This document shows positions 6,707 to 13,860 of a stretch of 13,936 nt of DNA, one piece after another. The notes under the pieces are model-generated. The model was not told the origin of the DNA. It saw only the letters and a program-made list of their open reading frames with translations, and made no database searches. Source of the DNA: Baffinella frigidus (lineage: Eukaryota > Cryptophyceae > Cryptomonadales > Baffinellaceae); contig MU646522.1 of the NCBI GenBank assembly GCA_026770585.1, positions 167,799-181,734 on the forward strand, given 5' to 3'. The translations under genes were made by a program, and so were the position numbers. Within the stretch, counting starts at the first letter, position 1. Every line of letters starts with the position of its first letter.

Positions 6707-9700
6707 GTGATTCCCCATCGCCGCGTCTTGGATCTACCCCCCCCGGCGCTCCCACCTGCGCCCGGGGACCCAATGCCCTCACCTCCGACGTAGGCATTCA
6801 CCAGGGGGGGTTGCGCTGGTGCCAGCCTCGATCCCTGCCATGCTTTCCCGGCCACTCCATTCTACAGCCCCAGCCGCCACACCCCACGAGGTTTGTAGCC
6901 ATGTGGACCTGTCGGTATCGACCGAGAGTCGCTGCAAAGCTGCGAACTGAGCTGCTTCAGGACGTGCCTCTGCGCCCCCCCCCTTGCCTTCTGCTACCGC
7001 CCCCTCCCTCCACCCCCCCGCCAAGATCCCTAAACCCTTTCCGTTCCCGCGCGCCGAACCCTAAATCCTGAACCCTAACCCCTGACCCCTAATCCCTAAC
7101 CCCTAACCCCCAACCCCTAACCCCCAACCCCCCACCCCTAACCCCTAAACCCCTAACCCCCTAACCCCTAAACCCGTATCCCCTTAACCCCTAAACCCCT
7201 TGAGCCTCAACCCTCAACCCACCCCCCTGAACCCTACCACCAACCCTCACAGCCTGAGCAAATCGTCCAATTGAGGGTCACGTATTTCCCTTGGAGGCCG
7301 CCGGATTCCGGCGTCCGTGGAGCCTTTTTGCCTTGAAAATTGAAAATCGAAAATCGTCGATTTGCTCAGCCCGTGAGGGTTGGTGGTAATCGGCCATGGC
7401 ACCCGCCCTAAAACCAGACCCTACACCCCACACCCTAAAACCCCGCCCCCTACACACAGCTGGGACCTAACCCCTCAACCACTAACGCACCACCCAAGAG
7501 GCTTAAGCAGAGCTCCTTGTGGAGGCGGTATCCGATTCCGGATGTTTGATTTTTGGCGTATTGCGTGATTTCTCTCCCGACCACACAACGAGCGGGCTAC
7601 GAAGGGATTTTCGGCCCAAATCGGGCCGACTTTCCGTCACCTTATTCGTTGGAACCCCCCTACGTCCCTACGGGTTGCCTACCGTGGGGTCGTAGGTCTG
7701 ATCGCTTAAGGGTTATTCGAAATCCCTTCGAAGTCCACTGTGTGGCGTGGCCGATTCGTGGCTTACATAATAGAAAGACTCTGTTTCGCCGGCTCAACCC
7801 TGGGCTCTTAAACGGCAGACGGGACAGGATTTCCCCTACTCTTAGGGTTTAGGGTTTAATAAACGCACGTTGTCTCAGGTGCGGCATGATTTCCCGTACT
7901 AGGGAGATGCTAGAGAACCGGATGAAGGACGCGGGCAACGAGTCGCACTCTCCCCATCACCCCCAACCCCTCACCCATCGCCCCTCAACCCCTTAATATT
8001 TCACCCCCTCAACCCTCAAGACAACCCCCTACACCCAGCTGGGCCCTAACCCCTCTACAGCTGGACCCTGGCCCCTAAACCCCCCTCGCAGCTGGTGTAG
8101 TCTTCCAAGACATTCTTGGGAGAGAATGCATGGCGGGCGTGTTAGGTTTCCTAACTCCTAACCCCTAACGGGTCGAACCCCTAACGGGTCGAACCCAACA
8201 TGCCCGCCATGTATTCTCGTAGGTCCCAGTCGTCCAAGGTACCCCTAACCCCTAACCCGAAACCCCTAACCCCCACACCCTAACCCTAAAATCCAGACCC
8301 CTACACCCTACAACCCCAGCCCCAACCCCCCAACCCCCAGACAGACCCTAGCCCCCCCACCCCTGAAACCACAGCCCCTACAGCTAGGACCTGGCCCCTT
8401 AACCCCTAACCACTTAACCCCTTTCTCAGGTGGGACATCATCTTCCCGACTCTGGAGATGTTCGAGAACCGGATAAAGGATCAACGCGTCGCACTCACCC
8501 CATCACCCCTAACCACCAACCCCTAAACCCCAAGACCCTAACCCCCAAATCCGAAAACCCTAACCCCTACAGCTGGGACCTGACTCCTACAGCTGGGACC
8601 TAATCTCGTGTCCCCTATAACGCAGGTGGGACATCATCTTCCCGACTCTGGAGATGTTCGAGAACCGGATGAAGGACGCGGTGAACGAGAGCCACGAGGG
8701 CAAGCGCAAGCACGAGACCACTTGGCCGATTCACCGTATCCACTACGAGAAGAGCAGGTGTGGGGGTCGGGGGGGTGTCTAGAATGATGTTCTAGAACGC
8801 TATCCGCGGTTAATGGGGGCACACGGACCGCTATCCGCGGTTAATGGGGGCACACGAATGCTATCCGTGGTTAGGACACGTTCGGCGAGACCACCTGGCT
8901 CATCCACCGCATCCACTACGCGAAGAGCAGGGCGAGAGGGTTTAGGGGTTTAGGGTGTCAAAGTGTTTAGGGTGTACGTTTTCCGCAACGCGGACAAGCT
9001 GCCCGCACTTTTGTTGCTACACCCTAAACCCACCCTAAACACTTTGACACCCTAAACTCCTTTAGGGTGTACACCCGAAACCCACCCTAAACACTTTGCC
9101 ACCCTAAACTCGGTTTAGGGGTCTAAACTCGGTTTAGGGGTTTAGGGTGTAGCAACAAAAGTGCGGGCAGTTTTCCGCAACGCGGAAAAGCTGTTCACGT
9201 TCGCACGTGTCCTAGCCGCGGACAGACTACGTAGTCGTAGGAGACGTGTGCCCCCATTAACCGCGGATAGCGTTCTAGAACATTCTAGACAACCCCCCGA
9301 CCCCCACACCTGCTCTTCTCGTAGTGGATACGGTGAATCGGCCAGGTGGTCTCGTGCTTGTCAGGAGACATACTCAGCATGTCTCCTGACATGCCGTCTG
9401 TCAGAAGGCAAGCGCGAGACCACCTGGCCCATCCACCGCATCCTCTAAGAGAAGAGCAGGTGTGGGGGTTAGGGGGTCACGGGGTTGTCTAGAACGTTCT
9501 AGAACGCTATCCGCGGTTATGAGAAGAGCAGGTCGGCGCCGCCGCTCCCCACGCGAGGCTCGTCGAAGGGGTATTTTAAAAAGCATATCCGGGCTAAAAG
9601 TTCTATTTTCAGGCGCGGTGGTCACGTTCACCCCGGAATATCGGGGGGTGGCGGACACGCCCAGTACACTGCCAGGGCGGAGTTTTTGTATTAGTGAACT

Positions 9701-12700
9701 CAAGGCGAAAATCGATTTTCGAAGTACCCATTCTGGGTACCTCGCTTCTAAGTTGACAGCATTTGTGGGTGAATTGACTTTGACAAAATCTCCGGCCTGG
9801 CATGGCAGTGCAGTACAAACTCGTGTAACCACATTGCATAGTAGTCTTGCGTCCAGCCTCGAGGGGCTCTGCCACTTGGGATCGCAAGTACACTTTGACA
9901 CCCTAAACTCCTATGGTGCACCATACACCATGCACTATAGCACCATACTCCCGAGGAGGCCTTACTTAGGTTTAGGGTGTGCTATGGTGCATGGTGTATG
10001 GTGCATAGCATCGAGTATGGTGCTATGGTGCATGGTGTATGGTGCACCATAGCACCATACTCCCGAGGAGTTCTTAGCACTGAACTTCGGGACTACCTCC
10101 GTCTCTTTTATTCACTCGGCCGAGGAGCTTGACATACGCGTATACTATGTGTGATATACTCGTATACTATGTGTGATATACTCGTATACTATGTGTGATA
10201 TACTCGTATACTATGTGTATACTCGTATAATTTCTTGCATGTTATGCGTATACACCATACAAATGAAAACGCGTTTTCCCGGCAGGTACGTGTATGAGCT
10301 GTTCCACAAGAAGAAGGAGATCTCGCGCGAGCTCCTCGACTTCTGCATCCGCGAGTGAGATCCCCTCCTTTTCTCTGCCTCACTCGGGTTGGCAGACTAT
10401 TCGCAAGTTGACATGCTGGCTTCGCGGTACAAATTTGTCAACTTTGGAGCGGGGAAGAGCCCGGGCACACCAAATTGGCAGGCCCACATAGACTGAAAGG
10501 AGAAGGAGATTTCGCGTGAGCTCCTCGACTAATGCATCCGCGAGTGACGGGACCACAGTTGACTGAACCGGGACGGTTTTGTACCAGGACGGTAAATAGT
10601 TTGTACCAGAAAAACCTGGAATTAGTCTACTGTTCCATAAGAAGAAGGAGATCTCGCGCGAATGCCGCGAGTGAGATCCCCTCCTTTTCACTCCACAGCT
10701 GACGAATTTGTACTGCACGCCCAGCATGTCGACTTGAGAACAATCGGCCAACCCGAGTGAGGCAGAGCTAGGGGATTCCCGTACCACTGTTGACTGAACC
10801 GGGCCGTTGTTGTACCAGAGCGGTAACTAAACTGGGGGGGGTTAGCACCAGACACGTTTGGAATTAGTCTTGTGTACTATGGCGGAACCCCACAGTCGAC
10901 TAATGTACGAACCCACACTTCTTCTCTCGATACAGGTCCTAGAAAGGCCCTTTAGCCTTGAGTTGAGTGATACAATATCTATGAGCCTCAAGAACGAGCC
11001 CGCACCGGAAATGAAAATACGAACCCACAGTTGACTGATCTACGAACCCGGAGTTGACTAATCAGCGCTTTCCCTGGTGCGAACAAACCCTGCCCGGTTT
11101 AGTCAACGCCCTCGTACAAACGCTGCCCGCTTTAGTTAACTGACCCCTTTGTTCGCAGGAGGGTGGTCGACGGGAACCTGATGGCCAAGTGGAAGAAGCC
11201 TGGATACGAGGTCCCGACCCTAACCCCTAAACTCAAACCCCTGAACCCAAACCCCTGAACCCTAAACCCTAAACCCTAAACCCTAAACCCTAGACCTTAA
11301 ACCCTAAACCCTAAACCCTAAACCCTAAACCCTAAATCATAAACCCTGGACCCTAAACCCTAAACCCTAATCCCCAAACCCTAAACACTAAATCCCCGCA
11401 GTTCCTGTGCTCGCTCGCCGCCATCAACAAGGGCTCCACCAACATCCGGAGCTTGATAAACTCGTATATTATACTTGATATACTCGTATACTCTCTTGCA
11501 TAATATTTTTTACCGTGCGCTATCGGCATGTCTCGCCGCAGGAGCTTGGCAAACACTCGTCTACTCTCCTGTATAATCTGTTCGCATCGCGCTATACCCT
11601 CTCTGCTCTCATCTATCTATACACTATGAACCAAGCCTCCGCGCGCGGGCGCCTTAAACCCTAATTTCTGATCCCTGATCCCCGCACCCTAAACCCTCAA
11701 CCCTAACCGCAGTTCATGTGCTCGCTCGCCGCCATCAACAAGGGCTCCACCATCATCCGGAGCTTGATACACTCGTATATTACACTTGATATACTCGTAT
11801 ACTCGCTTGCATAATATGCGTATACACTAAACACACGAACACACCGCGCGCGGTATATATGAACCGACCGACCCACGGCGCGTGGGGCAGGTCCAACCCT
11901 GAACCCTGAACCCCAACCCCAACCGCAGTTCCTGTGCTCGCTGGCGGCCATCAACAAGGGCTCCACCGACTTCGGAACCACCTCCGTCTGCCTTATTCAC
12001 TCAGCCGAGGAGCTTGATATACTCGTATATTACGCTTGATATACTCGTAGACTCACTCGTATAATCTGCATATACACCTTGAACGCACCCACCGAACGGG
12101 GCGGCTTAACCCCTGAACCCTAAACCCTTACCGTGTGGGGCGGTTTAAAACGTGAACCCCAATCCCCAACCGCAGTTCCTGTGCTCGCTGGCGGCGATCA
12201 ACAAGGGCTCCACCAACTTCGGGACTACCTCCGTCTGCCGCGTGCCACTCCGGTCCTAAAACCCTAAACCCTAAACCCTGAACCCTAAACCCTGAACCCT
12301 GAACCCTGAACCCTAAACCCTAAACCCTAAACCCTACACCCTACACCCTACACCTTGAACACTGAACACTGAACACTAAACTCTAAACCCAAAACCCTAA
12401 ACCCTACACCCTACACCATACACCCTACACCTTGAACACTGAACACTGAACACTAAACTCTAAACCCTAAACCCTAAACCCTAAACTCTAAACCCTAAAC
12501 CCTAAACCCTAAACCCTAAACCCTAAACCCTAAACCCTACACCCTACACCTTGAACACTGAACACTGAACACTGAACACTGAACACTGAACACTGAACTC
12601 TAAACCCTAAACCCTAAACCCCAAACCCCAAACCTCACACCCCACACCCCAAACCCCAAACCCTAACCCCCAACCCCCACACCAGGCTCCGCTCGGGGAA

Positions 12701-12854
12701 GATCGCGCCGAACGTGACGACGGGGTGCATCAGCTGTGCGTCGTGCGACAAGGGCGCGCCCATCTGGTCCTCGATACCCCCCCCGCACCCGAAACCCCAC
12801 GCCCTGAATCGCATCCCGCCAGCTTTTCAAATTAAATATCCGAACACTGGATAG
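6666..12854 (+). CDS. BUD31: BUD31/G10-family spliceosomal protein, six exons
   Basis: Exons 6666-6706, 8626-8757, 10286-10354, 11159-11210, 12176-12252 and 12686-12854 join in frame (phases 2, 2, 2, 0, 2) to about 179 residues; animal BUD31 has about 144. BUD31 is a small core component of the activated spliceosome, in the Prp19-related assembly near U6 and the branch helix. Family hallmarks run in order: KKAPQGW near the N-terminus, SHEGKRKHETTWPIHRIHY at 35-54, KSRY, KKKEISREL at 66-74, CI.E, NLMAKWKKPGYE at 87-98, then NFGTTSVCRVP. The C-terminus has only C101, C119, C138, C141 and C144, whereas animal and plant proteins have about nine zinc-ligand cysteines there. The true end is uncertain: readthrough to TAG at 12852 or a spliced end at 13508. 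It could be a divergent paralogue or a decaying copy. Confidence 0.85.
7040..7250. repeat. Degenerate CCCTAAC/CCCCTAA array
   Basis: C-rich telomere-like repeats in BUD31 intron 1. An inverted pair (CACCAACCCTCAC..GAGCAAATCG at 7229-7264 and GATTTGCTCAGCCCGTGAGGG at 7358) brackets the sequence that follows. Confidence 0.85.
7581..7745. mobile_element. Fold-back element, CCACACAGCGGGCTACGAA family, copy 2
   Basis: Same ends and core as 2200-2360. Isolated ends of the family lie at 933-959, 1582-1601 and 13173-13197. Confidence 0.72.
7879..7950 (+). pseudogene. Ghost of BUD31 exon 2 (5' half with acceptor)
   Basis: TCTCAG|G then a degraded copy that contains a TAG and ends after AACGAG. It lies upstream of the real exon. 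The sequence after the break matches that after the ghost at 8430. Confidence 0.8.
7960..8420. repeat. Degenerate CCCCTAACC array
   Basis: C-rich telomere-like repeats with interspersed CAGCTGGGACCT motifs (about five copies, 8036-8600) and an inverted pair near 8122 and 8195. No gene seen. Confidence 0.7.
8430..8497 (+). pseudogene. Ghost of BUD31 exon 2 (5' half with acceptor)
   Basis: TTTCTCAG|G followed by WDIIFPTLEMFENRIKD, nearly identical to the real exon. It then breaks into repeat. There is no donor, but the acceptor looks usable. Confidence 0.85.
8626..8757 (+). CDS. BUD31: BUD31 exon 2
   Basis: Acceptor CGCAG|G, then WDIIFPTLEMFENRMKDAVN and ESHEGKRKHETTWPIHRIHY, ending EKS plus AG; donor GCAG|GTGTGG. 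This is the only complete copy of the exon. Upstream copies stop after about 70 bp. Downstream copies keep only the last 40-55 bp. Confidence 0.9.
8886..8937 (+). pseudogene. Ghost of BUD31 exon 2 (3' part)
   Basis: Reads ETTWLIHRIHYAKSR with the donor GT changed to GG. It lies downstream of the real exon. Confidence 0.82.
9305..9360 (-). pseudogene. Antisense ghost of BUD31 exon 2 (3' part)
   Basis: Reverse complement encodes KHETTWPIHRIHYEKS with the GTG donor. It is the right arm of the inverted duplication. A perfect hairpin with a 12-bp stem and 7-nt loop (9360-9390) follows it. Confidence 0.85.
9417..9459 (+). pseudogene. Ghost of BUD31 exon 2 (3' part with donor)
   Basis: Copies GKRETTWPIHRI, then a TAA, then GCAG|GTGTGG with the same donor and following intron as the real exon. 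A further scrap, GAGAAGAGCAG|GT, lies near 9521-9533. Confidence 0.82.
9914..10071. repeat. Palindromic GGTGCACCATACACCATGCA repeat
   Basis: The phrase CACCATACTCCCGAGGAG occurs twice (9945 and 10054), with several inverted ATGGTGCATGGTGTATGGTGC units between. Strong hairpin potential; inside BUD31 intron 2. Confidence 0.75.
10084..10111 (+). pseudogene. Ghost of BUD31 exon 5 (middle part) in the wrong intron
   Basis: CTTCGGGACTACCTCCGTCT matches NFGTTSV of exon 5. It continues into TTATTCACTC..CCGAGGAGCTTGA exactly as the ghost at 11929 does, but lies in intron 2, about 2 kb before the real exon. Confidence 0.75.
10137..10255. repeat. TA-rich 22-bp tandem repeat
   Basis: More than three units of TATACTATGTGTGATATACTCG. 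Related TTGATATACTCGTATA modules follow each exon 5 ghost (11453, 11764 and 12014). Confidence 0.85.
10286..10354 (+). CDS. BUD31: BUD31 exon 3
   Basis: Acceptor GGCAG|G completes Arg58; then YVYELFHKKKEISRELLDFC and IR; the exon ends GA|GTGAGA, a consensus donor. Two damaged copies follow in the same intron. Confidence 0.88.
10501..10546 (+). pseudogene. Ghost of BUD31 exon 3 (3' part with donor)
   Basis: KEISRELLD then TAA in place of Phe, then the end with donor GA|GTGACG. It lies downstream of the real exon. Confidence 0.82.
10629..10671 (+). pseudogene. Ghost of BUD31 exon 3 (internal deletion, donor kept)
   Basis: LFHKKKEISRE then a deletion that joins to the last bases and the GTGAGATCCCC donor context. 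Confidence 0.8.
11159..11210 (+). CDS. BUD31: BUD31 exon 4
   Basis: Acceptor TCGCAG|G completes Glu81; then RVVDGNLMAKWKKPGYE; donor GAG|GTCCCG, phase 0. LMAKWKKPGYE matches the LIAKWKKQGYE block of the family. No shadow copy of this exon was found. Confidence 0.88.
11217..11396. repeat. CCCTAAA telomere-type array
   Basis: Clean CCCTAAA heptamers fill the start of BUD31 intron 4 and end just before the first exon 5 ghost acceptor. Confidence 0.92.
11402..11445 (+). pseudogene. Ghost of BUD31 exon 5 (5' part with acceptor)
   Basis: CCCGCAG| then FLCSLAAINKGSTN, breaking at ATCCGGAGCTTGATA. Confidence 0.85.
11713..11755 (+). pseudogene. Ghost of BUD31 exon 5 (5' part with acceptor)
   Basis: CCGCAG| then FMCSLAAINKGST; breaks at the same place as the ghost at 11402. 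Confidence 0.85.
11929..11991 (+). pseudogene. Ghost of BUD31 exon 5 (nearly complete)
   Basis: CCGCAG| then FLCSLAAINKGSTDFGTTSV and C, then TTATTC instead of CGCGTGCC. There is no donor. Readthrough stops after about 15 further codons. Confidence 0.85.
12176..12252 (+). CDS. BUD31: BUD31 exon 5: first zinc-region cysteines
   Basis: Acceptor CCGCAG|TTC; residues FLCSLAAINKGSTNFGTTSV, then CRVPL plus CG; likely donor CG|GTCCTA, phase 2. This is the last of four copies and the only one that continues into CRVPL. It is also the only acceptor not followed by G. Where other BUD31 proteins have LCCLRC and NCIC, this has LCSLAA and TSVC. Confidence 0.82.
12257..12680. repeat. Mixed CCCTAAA/CCCTACA/ACACTGA arrays
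   Basis: BUD31 intron 5 consists almost wholly of these heptamers, with a duplicated block (CACCTTGAACACTGAACACT) at about 12349, 12428 and 12545. The C-rich sense strand runs up to the exon 6 acceptor. Confidence 0.9.
12686..12854 (+). CDS. BUD31: BUD31 exon 6: terminal exon, end uncertain
   Basis: Acceptor ACCAG|G completes Arg124; then LRSGKIAPNVTTGCISCASC and DKGAPIW. The frame then stays open through a proline-rich tail of 28 residues to TAG at 12852-12854. A downstream fragment at 13469-13510 reads GAPIWCDSTPPY then TAA, which looks like the original end. Either the tail is recent readthrough, or a non-canonical GC-AG intron joins the two. Confidence 0.62.
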
Positions 12855-13022
12855 TGCGGCTAGATTCCCCCTCCGATGTTAATTTGAAACGGTGTTAATC
12901 GTGTAGTAAAGTCAGATTTTTTCGAGGAGCAAAACGATCGTTGAGGCGACAACGATGTGACGATCGTCGTGCGGTGGGGAATCCAGTGTTTGCCACCCAA
13001 TTTCCGTGAAAGATAAGCCTGT

Positions 13023-13093
13023 CTGGGAAGATAGCGCCGAACCGTGACGATGGGATGGATCAGCTGTGCGTCGTGCGACAAGGGCGCCCCGAT
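13023..13093 (+). pseudogene. Ghost of BUD31 terminal exon
   Basis: Covers SGKIAPN... to CDKGAP with one inserted base (AACCGTG for AACGTG), which breaks the frame. Its 3' break is at GATCTTGC. Confidence 0.85.
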
Positions 13094-13172
13094 CTTGCAA
13101 CAACCCCTCGAGGTTTGGGGTTGAGGGTTGAGGGTTTCGACGTTTGAGCCGTTTGGGGCCCGCTTCAACACA

Positions 13173-13222
13173 CACACAGCGGGCTACAAAGAGATTTCGT
13201 GAGTACCCCATACGTGAATCAT
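13173..13222. repeat. Partial CCACACAGCGGGCTACGAA-family end
   Basis: ACACACAGCGGGCTACAAAGAGATTT resembles the left end of 2200 and 7581. It passes into the 26-bp tandem repeat. Confidence 0.55.
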
Positions 13223-13320
13223 CCGTAGGACCCTACGGTAGGCAATACCCGTAGGACCCTACGGTAGGCAATACCCGTAGGACCCTACGGTAGGCAATAC
13301 CCGTAGGACCCTACGGTAGG
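13223..13320. repeat. 26-bp tandem repeat, 3.8 copies
   Basis: Perfect copies of CCGTAGGACCCTACGGTAGG plus CAATAC. Each unit is near-palindromic. The last unit runs directly into an exon 6 ghost. Confidence 0.92.
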
Positions 13321-13372
13321 GGAAGATTGCACCGGCGGGGTGCATCAGCTGCGCGTCGTTCCACAGTTTTCG
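13319..13372 (+). pseudogene. Ghost of BUD31 terminal exon (deleted)
   Basis: GGGGAAGATTGCACCG, a short deletion, then GGGGTGCATCAGCTGCGCGT and CGTTCCACAG. No open frame. Confidence 0.75.
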
Positions 13373-13468
13373 GGGGCCTTGGAGTTTGGGCAATTTGAAC
13401 CTAGTTGACTATTTCCCTCCGGGGTCGCAGGCTTTTCAAGCGAATTCTTAGACCTTATTTCATCACAG

Positions 13469-13510
13469 ATGGGCGCGCCCATCTGGTGCGACAGCACGCC
13501 CCCCTACTAA
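13469..13510 (+). pseudogene. 3' end of BUD31 terminal exon, ghost or real last exon
   Basis: CACAG|ATG, then GAPIWCDSTPPY and TAA. It holds the sequence missing after GAPIW in the 12686 exon, so it is either the detached original 3' end or a real last exon reached from a GC donor near 12756. Confidence 0.6.
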
Positions 13511-13593
13511 CCGCATTTTAAACTGCATTTCAAGACACGGCTCTGTTTGTTGTACTCGAGGCGCGTCCAATTAATGTTGTACCCGACCTTTTT

Positions 13594-13783
13594 GTAGAGC
13601 TATTCCGGTAGGACTTGTCGCGTTTTCGATTTCGCGACTTCGAGACTTCAAGACTTCATTTGTACCATGAGATTTGAAACGGTGTGTTTTAAAACGTTTT
13701 ACGCCCTTTAAAACCTTTTTGAAGTCTGAAATTTTGAAATCTCGAAGTCGAAAACGCGACAAGTCCTACCGGAATAGCTCTAC
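13594..13783. mobile_element. 190-bp fold-back element (MITE)
   Basis: The ends GTAGAGCTATTCCGGTAGGA and the exact complement, with arms of about 65 bp (13594-13658 and 13720-13783). A TTTTAAAACGTTTTA segment lies at the centre. No coding potential. Confidence 0.85.
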
Positions 13784-13837
13784 CGCAGTCGCGTCCCATC
13801 AGGTTGTACCCCGAGTAACGTAAGCTCCGTGTTTTGC

Positions 13838-13860
13838 CGGGGTGCGACAAGGACGCGCCC
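13838..13860 (+). pseudogene. Small terminal-exon scrap
   Basis: GGGGTGCGACAAGGACGCGCCC resembles the CDKGAP codons, followed by CT repeats. Confidence 0.45.

Larger units (their letters stand above)
8707..9360. repeat. Large inverted duplication of exon 2's 3' end and donor-side intron
   Basis: Arms 8707-8825 and 9245-9360 are about 118 bp and nearly identical in inverse. The left arm covers the end of real exon 2. The right arm carries an antisense copy (9305-9360). Between them are CTATCCGCGGTTAATGGGGG repeats and nested CCCTAAA inverted repeats, including 8999-9029 against 9140-9170. Confidence 0.85.
10376..10768. repeat. Inverted repeat enclosing exon 3 ghosts
   Basis: The left arm, TCTGCCTCACTCGGGTTGGC..., near 10376-10446 is inverted at about 10692-10768. 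Both exon 3 ghosts lie inside. GTTGACTGAACCGGG(A/C)CG repeats flank at 10557 and 10788. Confidence 0.7.
11402..12175 (+). repeat. Tandem array of exon 5 ghost modules
   Basis: Three units start at 11402, 11713 and 11929 (lengths 311, 216 and 247 bp). Each has CCGCAG, an exon 5 ghost, a TTGATATACTCGTATA-rich stretch and C-rich telomere-like sequence. The intact exon at 12176 begins a fourth unit. Confidence 0.82.

Noticed and set aside
6135-6797. Minus-strand open frame of 220 codons across the promoter
   Set aside because: Only its 36 codons at 6329-6222 are coding. The rest reads the antisense of BUD31 exon 1 and the promoter.
9462-10052. Plus-strand open frame of 196 codons
   Set aside because: Runs through an exon 2 ghost donor, the solo MITE arm and the ATGGTGCATGG palindrome. 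No recognisable domain.
11353-11981. Minus-strand frames repeating VEPLLMAASEH
   Set aside because: Antisense of the exon 5 ghost array; the repetition reflects the array.
13223-13320. CRISPR-like array
   Set aside because: Units are contiguous without spacers, and the context is eukaryotic.
13466-13485. Perfect 20-bp palindrome CAGATGGGCGCGCCCATCTG as a regulatory site
   Set aside because: Probably arises by chance where CACAGAT joins the exon fragment GGGCGCGCCCATCTGG; no second copy seen.
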